A stretch of DNA of 64,000 nucleotides from Gordonia araii NBRC 100433 (GCF_000241265.1 NZ_BAEE01000045.1:19270-83269), one strand, 5' to 3'. Positions 17,843-27,175 are shown, counted from the stretch's first letter. The notes: a model not told the origin generated them from the sequence alone. Translations and numbers: made by a program.

Positions 17843-18457
17843 TCAGGCGGGCGGATCGGGCGGTTCCCCTTGCCCCGGTGCTGTGGCCTCGTCGACGCGA
17901 CGCGCGGGCCGGTACTGCTCGGGCAGCGGTTCGCCCGGCTCCGGCAGCGACTCCTTGTCGATGAGGTGCTCGAAGGCGAGCAGATTGTGCAGGGGCTCGC
18001 GTCGTGACACGCGCCAGGCCCATTCGCGCCGGATCGATGTCGCGAAACCGAGTTCGAGCAGCACGTTGAAGTCGCCGTCGGCGGCCTCCAGGATCTGGCC
18101 GAGCACCCGGTCCAGCTCGTCGGGGGTCAACGCGTCGGCGCTGATCTGGCCGACCAGGTAGACGTCGCCGATGTTGTCGACGGTGTAGGAGACGCCGTAC
18201 AGGCGGCGATTGCGCTGCAGCAGGTACTTGTAGACGCCCTCGTGGTTCTCGTCGGCGTGACGGCAGACGAACGCCTCGACGCGGGCGCCATGACCGGTCG
18301 CGGTGAGCAGCACCGTGGTCTTGAGCTTCTTCTCGCCGGGAAGTTCCAGGATCACGTGCTCGCCGTCGGGGCCGCCCGACGATTTGCGGGTGTAGTCGAT
18401 GTCGCGCTCGGTCAGCGCTTTCTCCAGCGACGCGAGGTTCGACGCGGCATTGCTCAC
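17843..18457 (-). CDS. YbjN-domain protein
   Basis: A 204-residue YbjN-family protein, related in fold to type III secretion chaperones. It has [18 protein letters not shown], a [20 protein letters not shown] core and an acidic [20 protein letters not shown] stretch. The C-terminal 30 residues are a Pro/Glu-rich tail. It has no catalytic motif, and its role is unknown. GTG 18457 overlaps the mshA stop (GTGA), so it is translated with mshA; the same pair occurs as Rv0486-Rv0487. Confidence 0.85.
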   Translation of the reverse strand: MSNAASNLASLEKALTERDIDYTRKSSGGPDGEHVILELPGEKKLKTTVLLTATGHGARVEAFVCRHADENHEGVYKYLLQRNRRLYGVSYTVDNIGDVYLVGQISADALTPDELDRVLGQILEAADGDFNVLLELGFATSIRREWAWRVSRREPLHNLLAFEHLIDKESLPEPGEPLPEQYRPARRVDEATAPGQGEPPDPPA

Positions 18458-19785
18458 AACGTCGCCTCCTGCCGACCGCGGCGGCGCCAGCGTTTCGGCC
18501 GGCGGCTCTCGTGTCCGGTGCCGCGGCCCCGGCGCTTCGACTCCAGCGCCCGCGCGTACGAGGCCAGCAGGCCATCGGCGGCACGGTCCCAGGAGAACTG
18601 TTCGGCGTGTTCGCGAGCAGCATGGCCCATCGCCCGCAGCCGGTCGCGATCGGCGAGCAGCTTCTCCAGCGAGTTGCTCCAGTCCGACACGCGATGCCCG
18701 TCGACGAGAACGCCGGTGCGGCCATCGGCGACGGCGACGCTCAGGCCGCCGACATCGGCGGCCAGCACCGGTGTGCCGCAGGCCTGTGCCTCGATGGCGA
18801 CCAGCCCGAAGCTCTCCGAATAGCTGGGTACCGCGACCACATCGGCCGCCCGGTAGACGTCGGCGAGACGCTGCGCGGGCTGCGGCGGAAAGAAGGTGAC
18901 GTTCTCGGCGATGCCGAGTTCGGCGGCGAGGTCGGCCAGCGCGGTCGGGTGCTCGCGCCCGGTCCCCGACGGTCCGCCGACGACGAGGACGCGCACCGGC
19001 GTCCTGCCTTCGCCGCGGGCGGCTTCGATCAGCGGCTGCGCTGCGCGCAGCAGGACGTCGGGGGCCTTGAGCGGCTGGATGCGGCCGATGAAGGCGATGA
19101 TCGTCTCGTCGGGATCCAGCCCCAGCTCCGACCGTGCCGCGGCACGCGAGCCCGGGGTGAAGCAGTCCAGATCCGCGCCGGGGGCGACGATGTCGATCTT
19201 GGCGGGATCGGCGCCGTACATCGATTCGAGTTCACCGGCCTCGGTCGCGGTATTCGCGACGAGCCGGTCGGCGACGTCGACGACCTGCTGCTCGCCGATG
19301 ATCCGCAGTCTGGGCTCCTCGGTGTCACCATCGGCCAGCGAGGCGTTCTTCACGGCGGCCAGCGTGTGTGCGGTGTGAACGAGCGGGACTCCCCATCGGT
19401 TGGCGGCCAGCCACCCCACCTGCCCGGAAAGCCAGTAGTGCGAGTGCACGAGGTCATAGTAGCCGCTGGCGTGACCCGCCTCGACGCTGAGCACGCCGGC
19501 GGAGAAGCCGCACAGCTGCGCGGGCAGGTCGTCCTTGTCGAGCCCCTCGAACGGTCCAGCCTGAACGTGCCGCACCAAGACCCCGGGCGCGGCGGCGACC
19601 ACGGGCTCGTCGGAGGAGGATGTCGCCCGGGTGAAGATCTCGACCTGGACTCCTCGGCGGGCGAGGCGCAGCGCGGTCTGCCACACGTACACGTTCAGAC
19701 CGCCCGCATCACCGGTGCCGGGTTGCGCGAGCGGGGAGGTGTGCACCGAGATCACCGCAATGCGACGGGGCAGCGCTGAAGGCAT
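18454..19785 (-). CDS. mshA: D-inositol-3-phosphate glycosyltransferase MshA
   Basis: About 443 residues. It is the first enzyme of mycothiol synthesis, transferring GlcNAc from UDP-GlcNAc to inositol-3-phosphate. The GT-B, family 4 fold shows [20 protein letters not shown] at the N-terminus, [40 protein letters not shown], and the C-terminal E-x7-E region [23 protein letters not shown] 19785 is the natural start ([15 protein letters not shown]); the in-frame extension upstream is only the tandem repeat read as HGRR units. The tandem repeat lies directly in its promoter region. Confidence 0.96.
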   Translation of the reverse strand: MPSALPRRIAVISVHTSPLAQPGTGDAGGLNVYVWQTALRLARRGVQVEIFTRATSSSDEPVVAAAPGVLVRHVQAGPFEGLDKDDLPAQLCGFSAGVLSVEAGHASGYYDLVHSHYWLSGQVGWLAANRWGVPLVHTAHTLAAVKNASLADGDTEEPRLRIIGEQQVVDVADRLVANTATEAGELESMYGADPAKIDIVAPGADLDCFTPGSRAAARSELGLDPDETIIAFIGRIQPLKAPDVLLRAAQPLIEAARGEGRTPVRVLVVGGPSGTGREHPTALADLAAELGIAENVTFFPPQPAQRLADVYRAADVVAVPSYSESFGLVAIEAQACGTPVLAADVGGLSVAVADGRTGVLVDGHRVSDWSNSLEKLLADRDRLRAMGHAAREHAEQFSWDRAADGLLASYARALESKRRGRGTGHESRRPKRWRRRGRQEATL

Positions 19786-19802
19786 GACTCCACCATAGCC
19801 CC

Positions 19803-19901
19803 GCCGACCGTGCCCACATTCCCGCCGACCGTGCCCAGAATCCCGCCGACCGTGCCCAGATTCCCGCCGACCGTGCCCAGAATCTCGCCGACCGTGCCTA
19901 G
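19803..19901. repeat. Tandem array, about 5 copies of a 21-bp unit
   Basis: Units start at 19803, 19824, 19845, 19866 and 19887 and share the core GCCGACCGTGCCCA, followed by a variable AT-containing end (CATTCCC, GAATCCC, GATTCCC, GAATCTC). The fifth copy is partial, and its changed base creates the TAG stop of the mannosyltransferase gene (19898-19900). The array fills the gap between that stop and the mshA start, so the mshA promoter or leader lies within or beside it. Related arrays occur at 45950 and 60209. Confidence 0.95.
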
Positions 19902-21205
19902 GGTTTCGTCTCGACCAGGCCGCCCGCGCGCAGAATCCGGTCCCGCATGCTGGCCCATCGAAGCGTGGCCACCACACTGACCGCGAAGATCGTGAGATTG
20001 ACCGCCGTCCCGAGCAGGGCCACCCAAGGACGGTCCGAATGCCAGAACAGGCGGTAGCTGCCGAACCGCCACACGAGTCGCCCTCCGTACGTTTCCTGGA
20101 CCTGCCAGGCCCAGGTCGCGGTGACCAGCGCCGCGGGGGCGATCCACCAGAGCCAGGTCACGGGCCTTTCCCGATCCGCCGAGCGTGCGGCGTGCACCAG
20201 CGCGATCAGTATCAGGGGGACGAACCAGACCCAATGATGGCCCCAGCTGAACGGCGAGACCGCGCACGACGCCATGCCGGCGATCGTGATGGACAGCATC
20301 GTCGCGCCAGCGCGGTGCGCTCGCCGTACGGTGTACAGCGCCACGACCGCCACCGCGGCGGCGACCACGAGCCACAGCCAGGACGGCGCCCGCCACAGGC
20401 CCACCGCGTCGAGTCGGGCGAGCAATCCGGCGACCGACTGGTTCTGCGGAGCGGCGGCCGGCCCGATTCGCTCCTGGTCGTCGGCGAAGTGAACCCAGTA
20501 CTCGACCGCCTGTCGCCGCAGTACGAGCAGCCCGACGGCGACGGTCGCGAGAAACACGGCGACGGCGGTGCGCGCCGCGCGCCACTGCCCGGTGACGATC
20601 AAGTAGGCGATGAAGAAGACCGGGGTCAGTTTGATCCCCGCGGCCAGCCCGATCCCCACGCCGCGCCATCGGCCGGTCGGCAGGGTGAGGCATCCGACGA
20701 TCAGCACGGCCAGGACCAGGTTGACCTGTCCGTTCCCGATGGTGGTGCGCGCCGGTTCGATGCCGAGGAATGCGACGGTGGCGGCCGTCGCGGTGAGCCA
20801 GAATCGTCGATCCGACCGGAATCCCAGGGCGCGCAACGTGAGGCAGACCAGCACGAACAGGAGAACGATGTTCACCGCCGACATCAGACGGGCGCCCTGA
20901 AACTGGCTGACCAGGCCCAGCGGCGCCAACACGAGCACCGCGAACGGCGGGTAGGTGAAGTACCACCTGCCGCGGTAGACCGGATCGTCGTAGACCGCGC
21001 GGCCTTCGACCAGCGCGCGGACCGCGCTGCGATAGACCTTGGCGTCGACGCCGTTGGAGAACAACCCGTAGCCCTCGGGCACGACCCACACGATCCAGGC
21101 CAGCGTCGCCACGGCCGCCGCGCACACGACCGCGACCACGGCCGCCGGAATCGTCGGCTTGGCTCGACCATGAGTCGGCTGCCCACCCACGCGGCGAGGG
21201 TACAC
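19898..21205 (-). CDS. GT87-family polyprenol-phosphate-mannose-dependent mannosyltransferase-like protein
   Basis: A 435-residue integral membrane protein with about 10 hydrophobic helices. After the first helix it has the acidic loop [20 protein letters not shown], then [20 protein letters not shown], a pattern of the DUF2029/GT87 family (PimE-like), which builds mannosides outside the cell from polyprenyl-phosphate-mannose. [13 protein letters not shown] and [16 protein letters not shown] segments follow. The acceptor (PIM, LM/LAM or another glycan) cannot be read here. The GTG start at 21205 is uncertain, since no good ribosome site is visible. It is divergent from the P450 gene. Confidence 0.82.
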   Translation of the reverse strand: MYPRRVGGQPTHGRAKPTIPAAVVAVVCAAAVATLAWIVWVVPEGYGLFSNGVDAKVYRSAVRALVEGRAVYDDPVYRGRWYFTYPPFAVLVLAPLGLVSQFQGARLMSAVNIVLLFVLVCLTLRALGFRSDRRFWLTATAATVAFLGIEPARTTIGNGQVNLVLAVLIVGCLTLPTGRWRGVGIGLAAGIKLTPVFFIAYLIVTGQWRAARTAVAVFLATVAVGLLVLRRQAVEYWVHFADDQERIGPAAAPQNQSVAGLLARLDAVGLWRAPSWLWLVVAAAVAVVALYTVRRAHRAGATMLSITIAGMASCAVSPFSWGHHWVWFVPLILIALVHAARSADRERPVTWLWWIAPAALVTATWAWQVQETYGGRLVWRFGSYRLFWHSDRPWVALLGTAVNLTIFAVSVVATLRWASMRDRILRAGGLVETKP

Positions 21206-21240
21206 CCGGAACCAGGCGGTTCAGCCGGAGCGACGCGTGA

Positions 21241-21275
21241 TTGACACTCTGTTCAAAGTGTCTTATTTTCAGAAC
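21241..21275 (+). promoter_or_regulatory. Promoter and palindromic operator of the P450 gene
   Basis: A TTGACA -35 box (21241-21246) and a TATTTT -10 box (21264-21269) are 17 bases apart. Between them, 21243-21262 forms an imperfect palindrome with arms GACACT/AGTGTC. Transcription would start near 21276, the A of the ATG, so the message is probably leaderless. The overlap of palindrome and promoter is the layout of a TetR-type repressor site, and a TetR gene follows the P450 gene. Confidence 0.7.
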
Positions 21276-22529
21276 ATGTCAGCAGTTCTGTCACAGAGTG
21301 TTCCGCAGTACGAGTTGCGGTCGGGAGACACGTGGCGCGACCCGTTCGGCATGTACGACGAACTGCGCACCCACGATCCGGTCCACCGTGTGACCACCGG
21401 CGGCGCGGGCACCGACCCCGGCGAGTACTGGGTGCTGACGCGACATGCCGATGTGTGGGCGGCCGCCAACGACGCGACAACGTTCTCCTCGGCACAGGGA
21501 CTCACCGTGACCTACGGCGAGCTCGAAGCGATCGGGATGGCTGACAACCCGCCATTGGTCATGCAGGATCCGCCCGTCCACACGCAGTTCCGCAAACTCG
21601 TGGCACGCGGATTCACCCCGAAACAGGTCATCGACGTCGAACCCCGCGTTCGCGCCTTCGTCGCCGAGCGCCTCGACGAGATCGAGGAGGCCGACGCGCC
21701 GGTCGACATCGTCGGCAAGTTGTTCAAACCGCTGCCGTCGATGGTCGTCGCCCACTATCTCGGTGTGCCGGAAAGCGATTGGCCCAGATTCGACGGATGG
21801 ACGCAGGCGATCGTCGGCGCACTGGTCGATCAAACGGGCGCGGAGACCGGCGCCGGTGCGGCGACGGCCGAGATGCTGGGCTATTTCAGCGACCTGATCG
21901 ACCACCGCAGGCGCCACCCGGGCGACGACACGGTGTCGGCGCTCGTCGACGCCGGCCGCGCCGACGACCCCCAGGGGCTCCTGGCGGTCCTGGCCTTCAC
22001 GTTCACCATGGTCGCCGGCGGCAACGACACGACGACCGGATTGCTCGGCGGCAGTGTCGAGCTGCTCGCCGCTCACCCCGATCAGCGCCAGTCGCTGATC
22101 GACGACCCGGGGAAGATCGCGCCGGCGGTCGAGGAACTGCTCCGGCTGACCTCCCCGGTGCAGGGCTTGGCGCGCACCACGACCCGCGACGTCGAGTTTC
22201 CGGACACCCCGCGCGGCGCCCGCACGATCCCAGCGGGACGCAAGGTGCTGCTCTGCTACGGCGCGGCCAATCGCGATCCCGCGAGGTTCGGCCCCGACGC
22301 CGCGCACCTCGACGTGGCGCGGCAGCCACGATCGATTCTCACCTTCAGTCACGGCAACCATCACTGCCTCGGCGCGGCCGCCGCCAGAATGCAGGCACGC
22401 GTCGCGCTCACCGAACTGCTGGCGCGCTTCCCGCGGTTCGACGTCGACTCGGCGGGCATCCGCTGGGCGCCGGGGAACTACGTCCGCCGACCCGAGTACG
22501 TGCCGTTCCACGCCGGGCGGCGACGATGA
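21276..22529 (+). CDS. Cytochrome P450
   Basis: A 417-residue soluble bacterial P450 with all key motifs: the I-helix oxygen-activation segment FTMVAGGNDTTTGLLGG, the K-helix E-x-x-R (EELLRLTSPVQGLAR), and the heme-binding loop FSHGNHHCLGAAAARMQ with the thiolate Cys. It would hydroxylate a hydrophobic substrate using electrons from a ferredoxin that is not encoded next door. ATG 21276 is preferred to the TTG at 21237 because the promoter predicts initiation exactly there. The gene overlaps the TetR gene by ATGA. The substrate is unknown; induction by the TetR ligand is the best clue. Confidence 0.93.
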   Translation: MSAVLSQSVPQYELRSGDTWRDPFGMYDELRTHDPVHRVTTGGAGTDPGEYWVLTRHADVWAAANDATTFSSAQGLTVTYGELEAIGMADNPPLVMQDPPVHTQFRKLVARGFTPKQVIDVEPRVRAFVAERLDEIEEADAPVDIVGKLFKPLPSMVVAHYLGVPESDWPRFDGWTQAIVGALVDQTGAETGAGAATAEMLGYFSDLIDHRRRHPGDDTVSALVDAGRADDPQGLLAVLAFTFTMVAGGNDTTTGLLGGSVELLAAHPDQRQSLIDDPGKIAPAVEELLRLTSPVQGLARTTTRDVEFPDTPRGARTIPAGRKVLLCYGAANRDPARFGPDAAHLDVARQPRSILTFSHGNHHCLGAAAARMQARVALTELLARFPRFDVDSAGIRWAPGNYVRRPEYVPFHAGRRR

Positions 22530-23092
22530 CGGCCACCGCTTCCGACTGGCAGACCGAGCGCACCGACGCGGCCGCGCAGCGCATCCTCGACGTCGCCGAG
22601 AAGCTGTACGCCACCGACGGCGTCGACGGTGTCACGATGCGCGCGCTGGCCACCGCGGTGGGCTGCTCGCGCGCGACGCTCTACCGCTACTACCCCAGTC
22701 GTGAAGCCGTGCAGGCCGCCTTCGTCGAGCGCTCGGCCGGGCGCATCGCCAAGCAGGTGGCCACCACCGCCCGCGTCGGCAATCCGGGCGAGCAGCTCAT
22801 CGCGGCGGTGACGACCGTGCTGAGGCTGGTTCGCGAGAACCGCGCGTTCGCGAACTGGTTCCACCCCGATGGCGTGGCGACCGCCGCGCAGCTCGCCGTC
22901 GTCTCCCCCGCGATCGAGAGGGTCGCTCGCGAGTTCCTGTCGTCGCTGCATCCCGGTTCCGACACCGATCCCACCGACCGGGCGCGCTGGCTGGTGCGCA
23001 TCATGCTGTCGCTGCTCAGCACGCCCGGCGCGTCGCCCGACGACGAGGCGCGCATGCTCGCCTCGTTCGTCGTCCCGGTCGTCGTCGGCTGA
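22526..23092 (+). CDS. TetR-family transcriptional regulator
   Basis: A 188-residue regulator. The helix-turn-helix is in the N-terminal 60 residues: ILDVAEKLYATDGVDGVTMR, then ALATAVGCSRATLYRYYPSR. The C-terminal ligand-binding domain is helical and hydrophobic. It overlaps the P450 stop by ATGA, so it is co-translated with the enzyme, and it probably binds the palindrome at 21243-21262 to control the pair, itself included. The ligand is likely the P450 substrate or product, which is inference only. Confidence 0.9.
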   Translation: MTATASDWQTERTDAAAQRILDVAEKLYATDGVDGVTMRALATAVGCSRATLYRYYPSREAVQAAFVERSAGRIAKQVATTARVGNPGEQLIAAVTTVLRLVRENRAFANWFHPDGVATAAQLAVVSPAIERVAREFLSSLHPGSDTDPTDRARWLVRIMLSLLSTPGASPDDEARMLASFVVPVVVG

Positions 23093-23149
23093 GGTCCGAC
23101 GGCCACGACGAACCCGGACTTGCACTCAGTACATGTCTACGCGCTATGC

Positions 23150-23170
23150 TTTCGGAAACCATTTTCATTA
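23150..23170 (+). promoter_or_regulatory. Zur-like operator of the zinc transporter operon
   Basis: The 3' half, ATTTTCATTA (23161-23170), agrees with the mycobacterial Zur site as I remember it (TAATGAAAAC-GGTTTTCATTA type); over 21 positions 14 match, with the left half degraded (GGAAAC). It sits about 45 bases ahead of the GTG start, in the expected promoter area. A zinc-loaded Zur would shut off the operon when zinc is plentiful. There is no zur gene in the window. Confidence 0.65.
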
Positions 23171-23215
23171 GTGGCCGGCCAGTCACGCTCGCCGGTCCAC
23201 CGAAACGAGGTAACC

Positions 23216-24235
23216 GTGCGCCATCCCCGCCGTGTCGTCGCCGCCACCGCGGCCTCCGGGCTCGCTCTCGTCGCTGTCCTCTCGGGTTGCTCGGGTTCCG
23301 GCGATTCGACCGTGACGAGGCCATACGTCGTCACCTCGACCAACGTTTGGGGCTCGGTCGCCGAGGCGGTCGTCGGCGACCATGGAACGGTCAAGTCCCT
23401 CTACACCTCGCCCGACGGTGACCCGCACGAGTTCACGCCGTCCGCCGCCGATTCCGCATCGGTCGCCGACGCCGACATCGTGCTGATCAACGGCGGTCAC
23501 TACGACGAGTACCTGTCGAAGGCGAAGAAGTCCGACTCCGCCACCGTGATCGACGCGTCGGAACTCCTCGGCATCAAAGACGACGACCACGCCGGCCACG
23601 CCCACGGGGACGAAGGCCACGAGGACGGAGACCATGAAGGCGGAGATCACGGTCACGAGGCCCACGGCGACGACCACGGCCACGAAGGGCACGCGCATGA
23701 CGACGGTTCGCCGAACGAGCACGTCTTCTACAACCTGACGGCCGTGCGAAAGTCGGCCGACGCGCTCGCCAACGCGCTGGCCAAGCGCGCCCCGGACCAC
23801 GCGGCGGACTACCGTCGCAACGCCACCGACTTCGGCAAGCAGCTCGACGGCCTCCAGGGCAAGCTCAACGCCATCTCCGCCAAGCACAAGGGCACCAAGG
23901 TCGCGCAGACCGAGCCGCTGGCCGGCTACCTGATCGAGGCCGCGGGCCTGGTCGACGCCTCGCCGCGCGCGTTCATCATGGCGGTGGAGAACGGCCAGTC
24001 GCCGTCGGCCGCCGACCGCGCCAAGCTCGACGATCTGCTGACGTCGCGCATCGCGAAAGCGCTCATCTACAACACCCAGTCCGCCGACGCGGTCACCGCG
24101 GCGGTGCGCACCACCGCCGAGCGCTCGGGCGTCCCTTTGGTCACCCTCACCGAGTCGCTGCCCGCCGGTGTCACGACCTACGTTCAGTGGCAGGGCGCCC
24201 AGATCGACGCCCTTGCCGCCGCGCTCGACAAGTGA
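23216..24235 (+). CDS. Zinc ABC transporter substrate-binding lipoprotein
   Basis: A 339-residue cluster A-I metal-binding protein. The signal VVAATAASGLALVAVLSGC ends in a lipobox (L-S-G-C), so it is membrane-anchored outside the cytoplasm. Between about residues 120 and 165 there is a His/Asp/Glu-rich loop (units such as HGHEAHGDDHGHEGHAH) typical of ZnuA-type zinc binders. Other ligands lie in DPHEFTPSAAD, PNEHVFYNL and QTEPLAGYL. GTG 23216 has GAGG seven bases upstream. It is the first gene of a three-gene operon with a Zur-like box in front. Confidence 0.93.
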   Translation: MRHPRRVVAATAASGLALVAVLSGCSGSGDSTVTRPYVVTSTNVWGSVAEAVVGDHGTVKSLYTSPDGDPHEFTPSAADSASVADADIVLINGGHYDEYLSKAKKSDSATVIDASELLGIKDDDHAGHAHGDEGHEDGDHEGGDHGHEAHGDDHGHEGHAHDDGSPNEHVFYNLTAVRKSADALANALAKRAPDHAADYRRNATDFGKQLDGLQGKLNAISAKHKGTKVAQTEPLAGYLIEAAGLVDASPRAFIMAVENGQSPSAADRAKLDDLLTSRIAKALIYNTQSADAVTAAVRTTAERSGVPLVTLTESLPAGVTTYVQWQGAQIDALAAALDK

Positions 24236-25023
24236 CAGCCGAAGGGACGGTCGCCGAGCTGACCGGGGTCGGGCTCACGCTGGGCGACCGCGTCCTCTGG
24301 CGCGATCTGACGCTCTCGATTCATCGCGGCGAGTTCATCGCCGTGCTCGGCCCCAATGGTTCAGGCAAGACCTCGCTGTTGCGGCTGCTGCTGCGACAGT
24401 TGCCCGCGACTGCGGGCACCGTCGACGTCACGGGGGTCGTCGGCTATGTGCCGCAGCAACACTCCGACGATGCCGATCCGCTGGCGGTCCGCGGCCGGGA
24501 TCTCGTGGGATTCGGCGTCGACGGCACAGCATGGGGCGTCGGCTGGCGCGGACGGCGGCACCGGCGGCAGCTCGTCGACGCCGCGTTGACACAGGTGGAT
24601 GCGGCGGGGTTCGCCGACCGGCCGTTCGGCCTGCTGTCCGGCGGTGAACAGCAACGGCTCCGGGTCGCGCAGGCTCTCACTCGCGACCCAGCCCTGCTGC
24701 TCTGCGACGAACCGCTCACCAGCCTCGATCCCGGCAGCGGTCAGCGCATCCTGGAACTGCTCGACCAGCGGCGGCGTTCCGCGGGCACGGCGCTGATGTT
24801 CGTCACCCACGAGATCAATCCGGTGCTGCCCTACGTCGACCGGGTGCTCTATCTGGCCGGCGGCCGCTTCGCGATCGGCACTCCGGGCGAAGTGATGACC
24901 ACCGAGGTGCTGTCAGCCCTGTACGGAAGTCGCGTCGACGTCGTGCGGGTCGGCGACCGCCTCATCGTTCTCGGCGCCGAGGACGGCCACCACTGCGAAG
25001 ACGAGACGGTGCGCGGTGGGTGA
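24232..25023 (+). CDS. Metal ABC transporter ATP-binding protein
   Basis: A 263-residue ABC ATPase: Walker A GPNGSGKTSLLRLLLR, Q-loop in YVPQQHSDDADPL, signature LLSGGEQQRLRVAQAL, Walker B LLLCDEPLTSLDP and H-loop FVTHEINPVLPYVD. It drives the zinc permease encoded next. The GTG start overlaps the preceding stop (GTGA). The end of the chain, RLIVLGAEDGHHCEDETVRG, has a small His/Cys cluster that could bind metal. Confidence 0.95.
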   Translation: MTAEGTVAELTGVGLTLGDRVLWRDLTLSIHRGEFIAVLGPNGSGKTSLLRLLLRQLPATAGTVDVTGVVGYVPQQHSDDADPLAVRGRDLVGFGVDGTAWGVGWRGRRHRRQLVDAALTQVDAAGFADRPFGLLSGGEQQRLRVAQALTRDPALLLCDEPLTSLDPGSGQRILELLDQRRRSAGTALMFVTHEINPVLPYVDRVLYLAGGRFAIGTPGEVMTTEVLSALYGSRVDVVRVGDRLIVLGAEDGHHCEDETVRGG

Positions 25024-25852
25024 CTTCTTCGATCTGGCGCTGACGTGGGATCTTCTCAACCGCGACTTCGTCCAGCACGCCGTCATCGCTTTGGCGCTGC
25101 TCGGGCTCCTCGGCGGACTGCTTTCGCCGCTGATCGTCGCGCGGCAGATGTCGTTTGCCGTCCACGGTGTCAGCGAGCTGTCGGTGACGGGAGCGGCCGC
25201 CGCGCTGCTCGCCGGTGTCAGCGTGAACGTGGGCGGCGTCGTCGGCGCCGTCGTGGCCGCGCTGACCTTCGGTGTCCTCGGAAACCGCGCGCGCGAACGC
25301 GACTCGGTGATCGGTGTCGTCGTGGCGTTCGGCCTGGGCTTGGGCGTGTTGTTCCTCGCGCTGTACAAGGACACGTCCAAAGGCTTCGCGATGCTCACCG
25401 GCCAGGTCGTGAGCGTCGGGGTCGGCGGACTCACCGCCATCGCTGTGACGACGGTGGTCGTGATCGCGGTTCTCGCGGTGATCTACCGCCCGCTGCTGTT
25501 CTCCTCGGTCGATCCCCGCGTCGCGCTTGCTGGCGGCGTGCCTACCCGCACGTTGTCGGTCGTGTTCGCCGTTCTCATGGGACTCGCCTGCGCGCAGGGC
25601 GTGCAGATCATCGGCGCCCTGCTGGTGATGTCGCTGCTCATCACGCCCGGCGCCGCCGCGATGCGTCTGTCGTCGAACCCGACCGTCGTCACCGGTCTGG
25701 CCATCCTCTTCGCCCAGATCGCCGCCATCGGCGGCCTGGTGCTCTCACTCGCGCCCGGGCTACCGGTTTCGGTGTTCGTCACGACGATCTCGTTCGTGAT
25801 CTACCTGATTTGCCGGTTCGTCGCAAACAGCCGCGACCGCACCCGCGCCTAG
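25016..25852 (+). CDS. Metal ABC transporter permease (ZnuB type)
   Basis: A 278-residue ABC-3 family permease with eight or nine hydrophobic helices. HGVSELSVTGAAAALLAG after the second helix is typical of the family, as is the run QIIGALLVMSLLITPGAAAM. It overlaps the ATPase gene by eight bases and completes the zinc importer. Its stop codon overlaps that of the convergent TIGR03086 gene (CTAG at 25849-25852), leaving no space for a terminator between them. Confidence 0.94.
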   Translation: MGDFFDLALTWDLLNRDFVQHAVIALALLGLLGGLLSPLIVARQMSFAVHGVSELSVTGAAAALLAGVSVNVGGVVGAVVAALTFGVLGNRARERDSVIGVVVAFGLGLGVLFLALYKDTSKGFAMLTGQVVSVGVGGLTAIAVTTVVVIAVLAVIYRPLLFSSVDPRVALAGGVPTRTLSVVFAVLMGLACAQGVQIIGALLVMSLLITPGAAAMRLSSNPTVVTGLAILFAQIAAIGGLVLSLAPGLPVSVFVTTISFVIYLICRFVANSRDRTRA

Positions 25853-26442
25853 CCAGCCGGACCCGTCCAACGCGGATCCCGCCCGGTGAACGCGATCAGC
25901 ACGTCGGTCGCGGTGGCATCGCTCGGTGCCTGCACCGCCGGTCCGAAGACACCCGGCCGACGCGCGACCTCGTCCGGGATGTATTGGAACATGCCGTTGA
26001 TAAAGGCGATCACGCCGTCGGGAATCGTCACCGGCCGGCCGGTCGCCGTTCCCAGATCCCAGCCGTGCAGGTACAGGTCGGCCGCGGGAAAGGCCAAGCC
26101 GTCCCGGATCGTGCGCCGGCCCATCGGGCTCTCCACCTCGAGATCGAGGTCGACGCCTTCCGCCAGGGTCTCCCGCGCCGACGTCGCCTGTTGGACCCAC
26201 CAGAACGCCGGATCGCCGTCGACCGCTTTCGACGGCGGATCGAAGTTGTCCGGCCCGACGGCCTCTCCTCGCAAGATGCGCGCACCGAGCCGAGTCGTCT
26301 CCCCGACGTGCCCGAGCACGTCGAGAGCGGTCCACCCGTCGCACGGCGCCGGGCGCTCCCACGCCCCGCCCGGGACCGCCTGAACGATCTCCTCGAAGAA
26401 ATCCAGGCCATCCTTGTAGATGTCGAGCACGGTGTCTGTCAT
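25849..26442 (-). CDS. TIGR03086/maleylpyruvate isomerase-like metal-binding protein
   Basis: A 197-residue protein of the DinB-like, mycothiol-dependent isomerase superfamily. It has CDGWTALDVLGHVGETTRLG with the metal His of helix 2, and PAADLYLHGWDLGTATGRPV with the second His pair. The superfamily includes mycothiol-dependent enzymes, which fits the presence of mshA, but the exact reaction is unknown. ATG 26442 has GGAGGGAG six bases upstream. Confidence 0.85.
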   Translation of the reverse strand: MTDTVLDIYKDGLDFFEEIVQAVPGGAWERPAPCDGWTALDVLGHVGETTRLGARILRGEAVGPDNFDPPSKAVDGDPAFWWVQQATSARETLAEGVDLDLEVESPMGRRTIRDGLAFPAADLYLHGWDLGTATGRPVTIPDGVIAFINGMFQYIPDEVARRPGVFGPAVQAPSDATATDVLIAFTGRDPRWTGPAG

Positions 26443-26506
26443 GACTCTCCCTCCGTCCGAACCCAGTATGTCCGCGAGGTCCGACATCCCGACGACTCTT
26501 CAGGTG

Positions 26507-26633
26507 ATCTCGATACACTCGCGTCGCTGCGCTCCTCGATACACTCGCTCACCCAAGTAGAGCCGTCGCCTATTCCACTCTTTGGGTGGTCGAGTGTCGG
26601 CGAGCCGCTGGGCGAGCCGGCGTAACGAGACTA
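26507..26633. repeat. Imperfect long palindrome with ATCTCGATACACTCG-type arms
   Basis: The left arm has two copies of CTCGATACACTCG and ends CTCACCCAAGTAGAG. The right arm begins CTCTTTGGGTGGTCGAGTGT and ends GTAACGAGACTA. The inner part can pair (CACCCAA with TTGGGTG). Such 'TGGTCGAG ... CGAGACC' palindromes are scattered through many high-GC actinobacterial genomes. This degraded copy fills the 211-base space between two minus-strand genes, at the 3' end of the DUF2599-like gene, where it could end transcription. Confidence 0.8.
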
Positions 26634-26653
26634 TGGCGAACCGCTCTCGCTCC

Positions 26654-27175
26654 CTACTCCTCGGGCGCACCCGGATTGCAGCGCGTCGCGATCATCTGGT
26701 CGTCGGTGACGACCGGCCTGCGCGGTTCGAGGTTCCACGACGGTTTGTCGGGCTGCACGGCCCGCGCCCAGATCCAGTGGCAGTCGAACTGGGCTCGCAT
26801 GCCCTTCGACCGTGCCGAGAAGCCGTCGTAGCGCGTCGATTTCCTGACCACCTCGGCCCACGCCTTACCCTGCGCGTCGGGGGTGGTGACCCGCCGCCCG
26901 GCGGCCGTCGGGTACACCTGCAGACTCGGCCCGACCATCGTCTCGACCCAGACGGTGCGCGCGATGTACGGCGGTGGCAGGTAGACGACGGGCTCGCTCG
27001 GTGTCGCGTCACCGTCGTCGGAGTCAGCGGCGGTCGGCGACTCCTCGACGGATGGCACGGTCGCGACCGGCGTCGCGTCGGAGCCCCGGTCGCCGTCCGT
27101 TCCGCAGCCGACCGTGCCGAGCGTCGTCAGCGCCACCATCGCGACGAGCGCCGCGCGCCACCTGCGCAATCCCAT
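26654..27175 (-). CDS. DUF2599-like lipoprotein
   Basis: A 173-residue exported protein. The signal MGLRRWRAALVAMVALTTLG ends at the lipobox-like GTVGC, giving lipidated Cys24. A Ser/Asp/Pro-rich linker of about 35 residues follows, then a globular domain with VWVETMVGPSLQVYPTAAGR and MRAQFDCHWIWARAVQPDKP, typical of DUF2599, a domain without known function. Its ATG overlaps the carboxylesterase stop by one base (TGATG), so it is made together with that esterase, perhaps as a partner at the cell surface. Confidence 0.78.
   Translation of the reverse strand: MGLRRWRAALVAMVALTTLGTVGCGTDGDRGSDATPVATVPSVEESPTAADSDDGDATPSEPVVYLPPPYIARTVWVETMVGPSLQVYPTAAGRRVTTPDAQGKAWAEVVRKSTRYDGFSARSKGMRAQFDCHWIWARAVQPDKPSWNLEPRRPVVTDDQMIATRCNPGAPEE

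Noticed and set aside
19803..19901. Possible CRISPR array
   Set aside because: Units are contiguous at 21 bp with no spacers, and there are no cas genes.
19786..19977. N-terminal extension of MshA with HGRR-type repeats
   Set aside because: It is the tandem repeat read in frame; MshA proteins start at the [13 protein letters not shown] segment.
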